Source of the DNA: Nocardia arthritidis NBRC 100137
GTDB lineage: Bacteria; Actinomycetota; Actinomycetes; Mycobacteriales; Mycobacteriaceae
DNA: 64,000 bases
Reading direction: 5' to 3'
Assembly: GCF_001612765.1 (NCBI RefSeq)
Contig: NZ_BDBB01000045.1
Location: 1 to 64,000 of the forward strand
In this document: piece by piece, positions 17,943 to 27,003 of the stretch
Position numbering within the stretch: the first letter of the stretch is position 1
Layout of the letters: each line of letters opens with the position of its first letter
The notes under the pieces: model-generated
The model's input: the letters and a program-made list of their open reading frames with translations, nothing else
What the model was told of the DNA's origin: nothing
Databases searched by the model: none
Position numbers and translations under genes: made by a program

Positions 17943-18905
17943 ATGTCCACCGAACTGATCGCCTACGCCGATATCGACTCCGTGCTGGGCCACCGGGACG
18001 GGCGGTTCTTCGGCGAGGGGTACAAACGGATCACGCACCGCGTCTTCGACATCGCCCTCGACCGCGACGCGCAGGACCGTCCGCGGCTGACGGCGACGGC
18101 CGGCGTGCACTATCCGCTGGACTGGTCGCGCAAGAGCACCCGCGTGCTGGTGCCGCACGTCAGCAGCATCGACTGCTCGATCTTCGGCTACCGGCTGCTC
18201 GAGGTGATCCTGCGCGAGTGCTATGGGCTCACCGACAGCGACATCCGGTCGTGCTGGGTGCCGTACGTCCAATTCAGCAGCGGAACCATCGCGACGGAAT
18301 CGCTGGAGGAGTTCCCGATCAGCGCGACGGTCGTCGCGGTGGAAGGGAACACGATCAACGTCACCGGAGCGCTGGGCGGCGGCATGAGCCTGGAGGCCAC
18401 CGTATCGCTGCCCGCGCCGCCGCGACCGTCGCAGGCCACACGGCGCACCGTGCACGAGACCGGGCGGGGATACTTCCACGGCGGGGTCTACGCCCGTGGG
18501 CAGTATCTGCGCAACGTCGTCGTCTCCGACCGCGGCAGCCGCGCACAAGCCGATTTCGCTCTGGCGGAACCGGATTCGGCGGGTCCCTGGCAGGGTGTGG
18601 CCGACGCCTACCAGCCTTCGGTGACGCTGGTCGACGCGACGGTGATCCTGGCGCAACTGTCCCAGGTCGTGCTCTACGAGCTGGACAACATCGCCCGCAA
18701 AGACAGCGAGACGCTGTGGATGCGCCGGATGACCGCGCGCGCGTCCGCTCCCCCGGCGCCGCTCACCTCCGGCACCGCGACCACGCACATGGTGCGCTCG
18801 ATGGTCCTCGCCTTCGGCGGCGGCGACTGGCGCATCTCCAGCTGGGCATCGGACTTCGCGGGCTGCGAGATCCGATACGACCTCGCGCATCGGCTGCCCG
18901 CCTGA
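17943..18905 (+). CDS. AvrD-family protein
   Basis: 320 residues; Pseudomonas AvrD is about 311. Recognised by the N-terminal block IDSVLGHRDGRFFGEGYKRI and the C-terminal block DATVILAQLSQVVLYELDNI followed by DSETLWMRRM, which are characteristic of this family. AvrD directs synthesis of syringolides, acyl-glycosides made from a beta-ketoacyl chain and a pentulose, and is related in idea to AfsA-type condensing proteins of butyrolactone signalling. Here it follows the synthase by 11 bases (AAAGGA before the ATG), so I infer it takes the acyl chain from the ACP and joins it to a small polyol or sugar. An in-frame ATG at 17928 overlaps the synthase stop and is an alternative start. Confidence 0.78.
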   Translation: MSTELIAYADIDSVLGHRDGRFFGEGYKRITHRVFDIALDRDAQDRPRLTATAGVHYPLDWSRKSTRVLVPHVSSIDCSIFGYRLLEVILRECYGLTDSDIRSCWVPYVQFSSGTIATESLEEFPISATVVAVEGNTINVTGALGGGMSLEATVSLPAPPRPSQATRRTVHETGRGYFHGGVYARGQYLRNVVVSDRGSRAQADFALAEPDSAGPWQGVADAYQPSVTLVDATVILAQLSQVVLYELDNIARKDSETLWMRRMTARASAPPAPLTSGTATTHMVRSMVLAFGGGDWRISSWASDFAGCEIRYDLAHRLPA

Positions 18906-18941
18906 CCCGCCCATCCCCCGAACGATCGGAAAGGCACTCCC

Positions 18942-19718
18942 ATGTCGGGAAACAATTATCGACGTATCGTCATCTCCGGAACCTATTCGACCGGAAAGAC
19001 GACGACCTCCACGGCGCTGTCCCTGCTGACCGGCATCCCCCGGGTGGACGCCTCCTCCGCCCGCGAGGTGGTCACCGAGCTCTACCCGGGCATGCGGTTC
19101 CAGGATTTGAGCACCACCGAGTTGATGGCGCTCGGCTTCCGCAGGCTGGAGCTTCGCATCCAGGCCGAGGCGATCCTCGACGCCCAGGGCGGTTTCATCG
19201 CCGACGGCTCGGTGCTCAACGAGTGGGTCTACGGCACCACGCGACTGGTCACCGGTCCCAACCCCGGATCGAGCCGATGGCACAAAGCCGTCAAGAACAC
19301 CATCACGCTGCCCGGCCGGCCGTTCTACCGCCGCTACCTCAACGCCTACGGCGATATGGCCCGGCAGCGGGCCCGGCAGAACTACGACATCTTCTTCCAC
19401 CTCCCGGTGGAGGTGCCGATGGACCCCGACGGCCACCGGCCGGTCGACGAGCGCTACCGCGCCATCTCCGATCGGCAACTGCTGCACGCGATCAGCGAGC
19501 TCGGGCAGCCGGTCGTGACGGTACGCGGCACCCCGGAACAGCGCCTGGAATCCATCGTCTCCATGCTCGACATCCCCACCGTGATGGACATCGACGTCGC
19601 GGTGAAGGAGGCGATGGAGATCGTGCGCAGCAGCCGCGAGCGCGTCCAGGAAACGATTATCGCCCAGCAACAACCGCACACTCTCGGCCGCAAGATCAAG
19701 TTCGCCACCCGCGTTTAG
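18942..19718 (+). CDS. P-loop NTPase / NadR-like kinase
   Basis: 258 residues. A Walker A motif sits at the N-terminus: VISGTYSTGKTTTSTAL. The overall pattern (short P-loop domain, ADGSVLNEWVYGT, DIFFHLPVEVPMDPDG, then a DERYRAISD region) resembles NadR-type and AAA_28-type small-molecule kinases. Directly downstream of the AvrD-like gene, it may phosphorylate the sugar or polyol partner or the product, by analogy with phosphorylated butyrolactone precursors; this is inference only. It has GGAAAGG before the ATG and a 9-base gap to the methyltransferase, so the genes are probably cotranscribed. Confidence 0.75.
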   Translation: MSGNNYRRIVISGTYSTGKTTTSTALSLLTGIPRVDASSAREVVTELYPGMRFQDLSTTELMALGFRRLELRIQAEAILDAQGGFIADGSVLNEWVYGTTRLVTGPNPGSSRWHKAVKNTITLPGRPFYRRYLNAYGDMARQRARQNYDIFFHLPVEVPMDPDGHRPVDERYRAISDRQLLHAISELGQPVVTVRGTPEQRLESIVSMLDIPTVMDIDVAVKEAMEIVRSSRERVQETIIAQQQPHTLGRKIKFATRV

Positions 19719-19727
19719 GAGCACGCC

Positions 19728-20405
19728 ATGACCGTCCTGCTGGACAAGACCAAGCGCTACAACCCGATCGACTCGTGGTTCTACGACAACTTCATCTCTG
19801 ATGCCGTGCGGGAGATGACCCCCACCCTGTTCGACGACATCGTCGCCCAGCTCGACGAGGGCGCGCAGGTCCTCGATGTCGGTTGCGGCGGTGGGCAACT
19901 CGCGGTCGGACTGGCCACCGCCGGGACCACGCTGCGACTGACCGGCATCGACCTCTCCCCGCAGCAGGTGCGCAGGGCTCGCAAGCGCGGCGCGGCGCTG
20001 GGCAGCCGCATCCAGTTCCGGGAAGGATCGGCGACGGACCTGCCGTTCCCCGACGCCGCCTACGACGCGGTGATCAGCTCCGGTTCGATCAAGCACTGGC
20101 CCGATCAGCGCAAGGGGCTCGCGGAGATGATCCGGGTGCTGCGGCCCGGCGGGCTGCTGCTGGTGATCGAGGCCGATCGGGGCTGCACCTTCGAGGACGC
20201 GCGGACCTTCGTCGACCGCTGGAAGTTGCCGCAGCCGATGGCCCGGGCCTGCCTTCCGTTCTTCCGCACCTACATCGCCGGCTACGGCCTCGATCTGGAG
20301 GACGGCCGCGACCTGGTGGCCGATCTCCCGATCACCGACGCGACGGTGCGACGCATCCCGGGCGAGCCCGGCATTCAGATCACCGCGCGCAAACGGGCGG
20401 AGTGA
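19728..20405 (+). CDS. Class I SAM-dependent methyltransferase
   Basis: 225 residues, Rossmann-type methyltransferase. Motif I is VLDVGCGGGQLAVGL (residues about 48-62) and motif II/III is around GIDLSPQQVRRARKRG, with the post-motif IRVLRPGGLLLVIEADRG. It is the last gene of the plus-strand run and has AGGAG six bases before the ATG. It probably methylates a hydroxyl or carboxyl of the cluster product. The N-terminus RYNPIDSWFYDNFISDAV is not diagnostic. The acceptor atom cannot be told. Confidence 0.85.
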   Translation: MTVLLDKTKRYNPIDSWFYDNFISDAVREMTPTLFDDIVAQLDEGAQVLDVGCGGGQLAVGLATAGTTLRLTGIDLSPQQVRRARKRGAALGSRIQFREGSATDLPFPDAAYDAVISSGSIKHWPDQRKGLAEMIRVLRPGGLLLVIEADRGCTFEDARTFVDRWKLPQPMARACLPFFRTYIAGYGLDLEDGRDLVADLPITDATVRRIPGEPGIQITARKRAE

Positions 20406-20439
20406 GCACCGGTCGCCTCGGCGAATCCGGCCGGTAGCG

Positions 20440-20474
20440 GGCCGGGCGGCATCCCGCAGAGGCGTCGCCCGGCC
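20440..20474. terminator. Hairpin at the end of the biosynthetic operon
   Basis: A nine-bp perfect stem, GGCCGGGCG/CGCCCGGCC, with a 17-base loop, between the methyltransferase and the convergent LuxR-type regulator. It is a plausible bidirectional terminator. Confidence 0.5.
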
Positions 20475-20540
20475 TGTGGCCTGTCATCGGGGCCGACGAC
20501 ACCACCGGACAGCTCGGCCGAATGCGATTCGGGGCTCGCC

Positions 20541-23084
20541 TCAGCGCCGGGCGCGCTGCGGTTTGCGCGCGGCCTCCTCGGTCACCTGGGCCTGCCGGTC
20601 GGCGGGCACGAGGGCGCGGATGTCCTCTCGCGAGCCGATCATCAGTTTCTGCAGGATCGCGGCCATCTGGGCGTCGACCGTCTTGAACGAACTGCCGCGC
20701 CGGGCGGCGATGGCGGTGTTCGTCCAGCCCGCAGCCGCCAGCACGGCCACCTCCTGTTCGGCCGCCGACAAGTCCTCCCAGTGCGAAGGACGGTGCCGCC
20801 GGACCGGATGCTCGACGGGTAGGCGATCCAGCGACAGCTTCCCCAGCGCCAGCTGCGCCACCTCGCCCAGTTCCGGCCGCAGCAACGCACCCTCTCGCTC
20901 CGCCTCCGCGAAGGCGATCTCGCCCAGGACCGCCCGCGCGGTGCCGGCGGCGATGTCGGTCTCGGTGGCGAACGGGCCGAGATTGGCGATGTCCACACCG
21001 ATCCTGTCCCGCAGTGTGGCGCCGCCACCGGTCAGGCGCGCGACTTCGCGCGCCCAATCCGTCACGGTGCCGGAGCGTTCGCCGTCGGTGTCGCGGATCA
21101 GGCGCGCCAGTGCCCAGGCACGGATGTGGACGGCCCATACCGCGCCCCATTGGTCGCGTATCGCCAGCTGAGTGGTCAGCGACGCGTGCGTCACGGCAAG
21201 CGCTTGCTCCGGGTCACCGTGTTTGGTCAGTGCGATAGCCCGGGCCAGGCCGACCCAGGACGCCGCCCACCGCGCCCCGGAGCGCTCGGCGTGCTCCAGG
21301 TGCCGCTGGGAGATCTCCAAGGCCTGCGCGGGTGTCCCGAGCAACGCCGAGGCCAGCGCTTCGAACAGTTCGCTCATCGCGGCCCCGCCACGGTCACCGT
21401 CGGCGGAGAACTTCTCTCGCGCGCGGGCCAGCACCGCGATCGCGCGTACGTCGCGGTCCACCAGCATCATCTCGGCTCCTCTGGCGAATTCGACCGGAGC
21501 GGGCAGACCGAGGTCGTGGTCGGGCTGCTCGCGCCAGCCCGCCCGGGCGGCGCGGTCGGGCGCGCACAGCGCGATGCACTCGTCGAGCATGCGTTCGGCG
21601 TCGTGGTGCAGGCCTTGACACAGGCTGATCCACGCGATCAGCGACATCGTCGTGACCTGCAGCGGCTTCGGCGGCGGGGCGAGTTCCCGGCTGGCGGCCA
21701 GCGTGCGCTCGGCCCAGCGGCGCGGTTCACGCAGCGAGCCGATGAGGAACGGGCAGCGCAGCGCGATCAGCCCGGCGGCGATCTCCAGCCCGACGGCGGC
21801 CTCCTCCGCGGTGGCGAGGCTGCCCGCCATCGCGCACAGCAGGTTGTCCCAGGCTGCCCGCGCCCAATCCAGCAGCCGCTGTTCGTCCGGGCCGAACCAT
21901 CCGGCTCGGGCGGCGACGACCTTGTCGCGGTAGTAGCGGCGGTGCCTGCGCGCCAGCCGGGCCGGTTCACCGCCGCGTTCGCTCGCGCGCTGCTGGGCGA
22001 ACAGGCGGACGCTCTCCAGCAGCGAATACCGCACCGTGGTCGCGGTCAGATGCACCGAGACCAGCGATTGGTCCGCCAATCGCTCGAGCAGGCCTTCGAT
22101 CTCGGCGCGGGCCAGGCCGTCCGGCTCGTCGTCGGCGCAGACCGCCTCGATCGCCTCCAATTCGGCGCCGACGTCCGACTCCGCCGGGTCCGCGTTCTCG
22201 TGGTCCACGTCGTACCCGGCCGCGAACACCGACAGCCGGTCGAACAGCAACCGCTCTTTGTCCCCGCACAGGTCGTAGGACCAGGCGATGACGTCGCGAA
22301 TGCCTTGGTGACGCGCCTCCGCGCCGACCCGGGGACCGTGCGACCAGCGCAGCCGCCGGTCGGTCGCCTCACCACTGAGGTCGCGCAGGATCATCGGCAG
22401 CGGCTGCCGCGACAGCCGCGCGGCGGCCAGCCGGATGTAGAGCGGATGGTTGTGCACATGACGGCAGATCGCCACCGCCAGTTCGGTCTCGTCGTCGCCG
22501 ACGGCGTGCCCGGTCAGGCCGGCGCGGGCGCGGAACAGAGCCAGTGCCTGTTCCCTGGACAGGGCGGGCACCGGCACCAACTGCTCGTCGACCCAGCCGA
22601 TCGCCTCGCGGCTGGTGGCCAGCACCGTGAGGCCCGGCGCCGCCTCCAGCAGGTCGGCGATCACCCGGCCCGCGCCGTCCAGGACGTGTTCGCAATTGTC
22701 CATCACCAGGATCGTCTGCAGGGTTCGCCCGACCGCGTCGCGGCGGCGCAGCGTGTCCAGCACCGCCTCCCACGCCGAGCGTCCGGAGAAGTCGGCGTGG
22801 ATCAGCGACCGCGCGAGGAGTTCCTCGACCGCCGCCGCGTCGGCGTCGCGCGACAGCAACGCCAGGCGCACCCAGTGCACCGGAACGCGCCGGGCCTTGT
22901 GGAACCGGTGCACCGCTTCGGTCGCCAGCCGTGTTTTGCCGATGCCGCCCGCGCCGATCAGCGTAACCAGGCGGGTCCCGCCCAGCAGCGCCATTCCGAT
23001 CCTGTCCAGCTCACGTTCGCGCCCGACGAAATCACTGGCGGGCGCGGGTGGGAAACCCGGGTTCGACGCACGTCCTACCGACAC
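20541..23084 (-). CDS. Large ATPase regulator with C-terminal LuxR-type helix-turn-helix
   Basis: 847 residues. An NB-ARC/AAA-like ATPase follows a FVGRERELDRI entry motif, with Walker A LIGAGGIGKTRLA (about 42-54) and Walker B TILVMDNCEHVLDG. The middle is a helical, TPR-like sensor region, and residues about 770-825 form a LuxR-family helix-turn-helix (LSAAEQEVAVLAAAGWTNTA, RRGSSFKTVDAQMAAILQKL). This fits the AfsR/LAL-like regulators that often sit in natural-product clusters. It is convergent with the polyketide operon and divergent from the flavin monooxygenase, so either could be its target. The ligand is unknown. Confidence 0.88.
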   Translation of the reverse strand: MSVGRASNPGFPPAPASDFVGRERELDRIGMALLGGTRLVTLIGAGGIGKTRLATEAVHRFHKARRVPVHWVRLALLSRDADAAAVEELLARSLIHADFSGRSAWEAVLDTLRRRDAVGRTLQTILVMDNCEHVLDGAGRVIADLLEAAPGLTVLATSREAIGWVDEQLVPVPALSREQALALFRARAGLTGHAVGDDETELAVAICRHVHNHPLYIRLAAARLSRQPLPMILRDLSGEATDRRLRWSHGPRVGAEARHQGIRDVIAWSYDLCGDKERLLFDRLSVFAAGYDVDHENADPAESDVGAELEAIEAVCADDEPDGLARAEIEGLLERLADQSLVSVHLTATTVRYSLLESVRLFAQQRASERGGEPARLARRHRRYYRDKVVAARAGWFGPDEQRLLDWARAAWDNLLCAMAGSLATAEEAAVGLEIAAGLIALRCPFLIGSLREPRRWAERTLAASRELAPPPKPLQVTTMSLIAWISLCQGLHHDAERMLDECIALCAPDRAARAGWREQPDHDLGLPAPVEFARGAEMMLVDRDVRAIAVLARAREKFSADGDRGGAAMSELFEALASALLGTPAQALEISQRHLEHAERSGARWAASWVGLARAIALTKHGDPEQALAVTHASLTTQLAIRDQWGAVWAVHIRAWALARLIRDTDGERSGTVTDWAREVARLTGGGATLRDRIGVDIANLGPFATETDIAAGTARAVLGEIAFAEAEREGALLRPELGEVAQLALGKLSLDRLPVEHPVRRHRPSHWEDLSAAEQEVAVLAAAGWTNTAIAARRGSSFKTVDAQMAAILQKLMIGSREDIRALVPADRQAQVTEEAARKPQRARR

Positions 23085-23209
23085 AACAATGCAGCGTAGT
23101 CCGGCCGCATCCGGAGATTCGCGGGGTCTCTACCGATGTGGCGCACCCACCTATACGCGGACTATTGCGCTGTCGCGGTAGTCGATCGCACGACCGGAAG
23201 GACAAAAGG

Positions 23210-24412
23210 GTGGGACAGATACTGGTACTCGGGGCGGGCGAATGCGGATTACCCCTCGCCCATCGCCTGCTGCGCGGCGGCCGGGCCGTCACGCTGGTGA
23301 CCGATCGGGACGCCGAGGCGGTGCTCACCGGAACGGTGACCAGCACCCAGGTCAAGTTCCCGCCGACGCTCGACCTCGAATCGGACCTCGGCCTGGGCTT
23401 CTGGCGCTCGACCGCCCCGACCATCGAAGGTATCCGGTTCACCATGGCCGTCGACCGTGCCACGGTGGTGACCTGGGCCGGACGATTCACCCGCCCCGCG
23501 CAGAGCGTGGATCAGCGGACGGTCTTCGCGCGCTGGCTCGGCGAGTTCCTGGCCGCGGGCGGCGACCTGCGCATCGCCGAGCCCTCGGTGGCGGAACTCG
23601 ATCGGGCCGCCGCCGACTACGCCCTGACCGTGGTGACCCGCGCCGGTCGCGAACTCGCCGACTGCTTCGAGGCCGATCCGGGGTGGCCCGCGCCCGCCAC
23701 GGCGCTGCGGCGGCTCGCCGTGCTGTACCTGGACGGTGTCGAGCCGGACCCGGAGGGCCTCGGCTCCTACACCGCGCTACCCGAGCACGGTGAAGTGATC
23801 TCCTATCCCGGCCTGACCGGACGGCCGGGGCAGGAACGCCGCTGTGAGATCTTGCTTTTCGAGGCGCGGCCGGGCGGCGCGCTGGACGTATTCGACCAGC
23901 ACGGCACGCCGGCGCAGCGCTGGACGCAGGCCAGGCGATTGCTGGCGGCGCACTTGCCCGCCGAACTCGCCGATCGCTACCGGCACGCCGAACCGACCGA
24001 CGCCGGGGCCACGCTGGTAGGGGCGGTGACCCCGGTCATGCGTCGTCCGGCGGGCGCCCTGCCCTCGGGACGGCCGGTGCTGGGCGGAGGCGACGTCGTC
24101 TGCCGGATGGATCCCGGTGGCGCGCAGGGCGCCAACAATGCCGTGCACTGCGCGATCCGCTACGGCGAGGCGATCCTGCACGACCCGGACGGTCCCTATG
24201 ACCGCGCGTGGATGGAGTGGGCGGCCGCGCCGTGGCTGACGGCTGTGGCGCACCCCGCCGCGCGGTGGACGGCGACGGTGCTCGATCCGCCCCCTGCCAT
24301 GCAGGAGATGATGCTCGCCGCCCAGCACGAACCGGCGCTGGCCGACGCCTTCGCCGATACCTTCGCGCGACCGGCGAACCTCGCCCGCCTCGCACCGAAA
24401 ATACCGTCCTGA
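23210..24412 (+). CDS. StyA-like FAD monooxygenase (styrene/indole monooxygenase family)
   Basis: 400 residues. An N-terminal FAD-binding Rossmann motif ILVLGAGECGLPLAHRLL, a central substrate domain and a C-terminal GGDVVCRMDPGGAQGANNAV segment resemble the two-component styrene/indole monooxygenases, which epoxidise or hydroxylate with FADH2 supplied by a separate reductase. No such reductase lies next to it. The GTG start is chosen because GGAAGGA precedes it; the longer ATG frame would run into the divergent regulator gene. It may tailor the cluster product. Confidence 0.75.
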   Translation: MGQILVLGAGECGLPLAHRLLRGGRAVTLVTDRDAEAVLTGTVTSTQVKFPPTLDLESDLGLGFWRSTAPTIEGIRFTMAVDRATVVTWAGRFTRPAQSVDQRTVFARWLGEFLAAGGDLRIAEPSVAELDRAAADYALTVVTRAGRELADCFEADPGWPAPATALRRLAVLYLDGVEPDPEGLGSYTALPEHGEVISYPGLTGRPGQERRCEILLFEARPGGALDVFDQHGTPAQRWTQARRLLAAHLPAELADRYRHAEPTDAGATLVGAVTPVMRRPAGALPSGRPVLGGGDVVCRMDPGGAQGANNAVHCAIRYGEAILHDPDGPYDRAWMEWAAAPWLTAVAHPAARWTATVLDPPPAMQEMMLAAQHEPALADAFADTFARPANLARLAPKIPS

Positions 24413-24426
24413 CCGGTTACCGGATC

Positions 24427-25683
24427 TCAGGATCGCCAGGGCGGCGTTGCCGGGAAAACGACCGGCAACGCGGCCAGGGCACGGTGGAAAGGCCCCGGCC
24501 GCCAAGTCATTTCGTGCACCGGCACGGCGGCCCGCAGTTCCGGCAGCGCGTCCAGCAGCTGGTCGACCGCATCCTGGGCGATGAGATAGGCCGGGTCGCG
24601 GGCGGGGCAGGCGTGCGGTCCGGCGCCCCACGCCAGATGCGACCGGTTGCCGCTGTGGTTGTGCCCGCCGATCGCCGGGTCGTTGTTGCAGGCGGCGAAG
24701 CTGATCACGACCGGTTGGTTGGCCGGCAGCCAGACGTCGTCGATCAGGATCGGCTGGCGCGGATAGGTGACCGAGAAATTGGCCATCGGCGGGTCGGTGA
24801 ACAACACCTCGTCCAGCGCATCGCGAGTGGACAGGCTCCCGCCGAGGACGTCGCCGCCGAACCGGTCGTCGGTGAGAATCAGCAGCAGGGTGTTGACGAT
24901 CAAATTCTGCAGCGGTTCGATGCCCGCGCCGTAGAGCACGACGAGCTGGTGGATCACCTCCGCGTCGTCCAAGCCGGCCGGATGTCGCAGCAGTCGCGTG
25001 GTGATGTCTCGGCCGGGCTCGGCGCGCTTCAGTTCGATCAGCCGCATCAGCGCGGCGCCGAGCATACGGTTGCCCTCCTCGGCGTCCACCCCGTCGAACA
25101 CGGCGGCGGTCGCGGCGGCCACCTCCTGCCCGATCTCCGGCGGGCAGCCCAGCAGGGCGTTGATCACCTCGAAGGCCAGCGGAAGGGCGTACTGGGACAC
25201 CAGGTCGGCGCTGCCCACCGCATCGAAGGCGTCGATCAGCCCCGCCGCGATCCGCTCCACCGTTTCGTGCAAGCCGTGCAGGTCGACGGCGTTGATGCTC
25301 GCGGTGTTGACCTGCCGGTAGCGCGCGTGCGCCGCGCCCACACTGCGCATGGCGTTGGGACGCCACTCCAGTACCGGCAGCACCGGGCAGTCGGCGGGGA
25401 CGTTCGCCTGCCAGGCGCGCGGGTCCGCGGGAAAGTGCTGCGGGTCGTGCATGATTCGCACGGCGGTGTGATAGCTGAGCACCAACGTCGCGGGCACGCC
25501 CGGGGCCAGCTCGACCGGCGCCATCGACCCGTAGCGGGCCCGCATCTCCCGGTAGGCGCGATGTGGATCGGCGGCGAACTCCAGGGAATGCAGCGATGCC
25601 CGCTCGATCCCGTGATCGATGGGCGAACCGTGGTGGGCGCCACAATCGTTGATGGTCTGGTCGAGGTCTCGGGGCGTGGTCAA
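24427..25683 (-). CDS. Conservon-type cytochrome P450 (CYP157-like) lacking the ExxR arginine
   Basis: 418 residues with the TTG start preceded by GGGAG; an open frame extends upstream to 25932 with ATG options, but that part is arginine-rich and unlike a P450. The heme region WGAGPHACPARDPAYLIA keeps the cysteine ligand, with tryptophan for the usual phenylalanine. The K-helix, normally ExxR, reads DEVLFTDPP, with F in place of R. The I-helix reads GAGIEPLQN, with no threonine of the acid-alcohol pair. Such changes are known from the CYP157 family found in actinobacterial conservons. No conservon kinase, roadblock, DUF742 or GTPase genes are beside it, so it is an orphan or was recruited to the cluster. 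Tail-to-tail with the flavin monooxygenase. Confidence 0.82.
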   Translation of the reverse strand: MTTPRDLDQTINDCGAHHGSPIDHGIERASLHSLEFAADPHRAYREMRARYGSMAPVELAPGVPATLVLSYHTAVRIMHDPQHFPADPRAWQANVPADCPVLPVLEWRPNAMRSVGAAHARYRQVNTASINAVDLHGLHETVERIAAGLIDAFDAVGSADLVSQYALPLAFEVINALLGCPPEIGQEVAAATAAVFDGVDAEEGNRMLGAALMRLIELKRAEPGRDITTRLLRHPAGLDDAEVIHQLVVLYGAGIEPLQNLIVNTLLLILTDDRFGGDVLGGSLSTRDALDEVLFTDPPMANFSVTYPRQPILIDDVWLPANQPVVISFAACNNDPAIGGHNHSGNRSHLAWGAGPHACPARDPAYLIAQDAVDQLLDALPELRAAVPVHEMTWRPGPFHRALAALPVVFPATPPWRS

Positions 25684-26174
25684 CGCGTGACTCCCACAGT
25701 AGAAGCGTCTTCGGCGAGCGCGGGCGAGCGAACTCGGCGCGAATCGTCGCGACATCGTCGTCGTTCGGTCCATGCGGTGCGCCGCCGCGCCGCGTTCGGG
25801 GCACCGCGCAGCAGGTCGACACACAGGATGGTCGCGTAGGTAGAGAACGGGCATCGGTAGAGGCGGGCGGCCTGCGGCAATGCGATTACTCGTCCGCGCG
25901 GCAACCGAAGTCGAACACGGCACGCCGACCACACCTCCTGCCTCGCTACCACGATCACCGGCGGCTGAGCGCGGCTCGTCCCCGCTCTTGAATCCGATTG
26001 CGATGCTGGGTATTCGCTAGGGCAGGCATGGGCTGAGGGGGCGGTCTGCTGCGCTTCGAGGGGGCCGACCGCGTGCTCGCATCGCCGGGAGCACAAGCGC
26101 TTCGACGTGCGGATGGCTGGTGTATAACTTCCCTCGGCCCGGTCGACTCCACCGACAAGCGATAGCGAGACACG
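25684..26174. other. Gene-free stretch between P450 and membrane protein genes
   Basis: About 490 bases between divergently oriented genes. Open frames on both strands are arginine-rich with no recognisable domain. It must hold the promoters of both neighbours; no clear palindrome was seen. Confidence 0.45.
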
Positions 26175-26570
26175 ATGCACGGTTACCTGAATCAGGTGTC
26201 CCAAGGCACGACACCCTCCGGCTATCCGACGCGCGAGCCCGAGACCCACGCGGTCGCACCGCCCCGCACAGCGGATCTCGTCGTCAGCGCCCTGTTGTGG
26301 TTCCTGCCCGCGACGCTGGCCGCGATGTCGACAGTCCTCGCGCCGTGGTTCCTGATGGCGGGCGGCATTTGCGCGTCCAAGCCCGAGTGCCGGGTCGATA
26401 CGGGCGCGGGCGTCTGGATCATGGTCGGGGGCGGGATCGTGGGATTCGCTGTGGGGGCTTTGCTCTCGGGTATGGCGGCCCGGCAGGGGCGGGCGTTGTT
26501 CCCCGGCGCGCTCGTCGGTGCGGTACTGGTCGTGCTCGCCTGGTTCGCCGCTTCGTTCCTCATGGGCTGA
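26175..26570 (+). CDS. Small membrane protein of unknown function
   Basis: 131 residues. A polar N-terminus of about 30 residues is followed by three predicted helices: VVSALLWFLPATLAAMSTVL, VWIMVGGGIVGFAVGALLSG and ALVGAVLVVLAWFAASFLMG. A CASKPEC pair of cysteines sits in the first loop, probably extracytoplasmic, and could form a disulfide. I do not recognise the family. It stands alone. Confidence 0.65.
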   Translation: MHGYLNQVSQGTTPSGYPTREPETHAVAPPRTADLVVSALLWFLPATLAAMSTVLAPWFLMAGGICASKPECRVDTGAGVWIMVGGGIVGFAVGALLSGMAARQGRALFPGALVGAVLVVLAWFAASFLMG

Positions 26571-26906
26571 GACGCCGGGCGGGCCGGATGGCGGTTCGGC
26601 GGGAGTGGCTGCCGCCGACACGTTCCGGCGCCGGAAGATGGGCACCAGCTCGGTCGCCGCGTCTCCCGGCGCCGAAATCGTCTTCCCGGTACGGATTCTC
26701 GGCCGCCCCGACCGTGCCGCCGAGCGGAAGCGGCGCGTGCGAGTAGGTGCCCGAACCGTAGCGGCGCCCGTGCCTTCGGGTGTAGACGGCGTAACCGGGA
26801 TGCTCGACACCGGCGTGGGCCTGCTCGAGCCGCGCCGATGTCACGGCGATCTCCAGGCAACCGACCCGGCGGAAAATTGGCGCGGGTGTACTATTCGCCG
26901 GAATCA
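26571..26906. other. Gene-free stretch before the TPP riboswitch
   Basis: About 335 bases. A minus-strand frame here has one stretch that looks protein-like but no start with support and no family, so it is not called. The region should include the promoter of the riboswitch-controlled permease. Confidence 0.4.
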
Positions 26907-27003
26907 CCCCACCGCGGGAGCTCGGGCAGGGCCGGGCTGAGAGGGCGAACCGCACTCGTCGCCGACCGCATGCACCTGTCCGGGTAATGCCGGCGTAGGG
27001 AGA
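26907..27003 (+). promoter_or_regulatory. TPP (THI-box) riboswitch
   Basis: The conserved thiamine-pyrophosphate aptamer blocks are present in order: GGGAGCTC, then CTGAGAGGG at 26937-26945, then TGCACCTG, GGGTAATGCCGGCGTAGGGA (26982-27001). The 3' end AGGGAGAG doubles as the ribosome-binding site of the permease gene 11 bases downstream. TPP binding should therefore hide it and block translation. Established for the class; the fold was not computed. Confidence 0.9.

Noticed and set aside
26560..26955. Minus-strand frame with a protein-like patch (EIAVTSARLEQAHAGVEHPG)
   Set aside because: It overlaps the TPP riboswitch, has no supported start and matches no family known to me.
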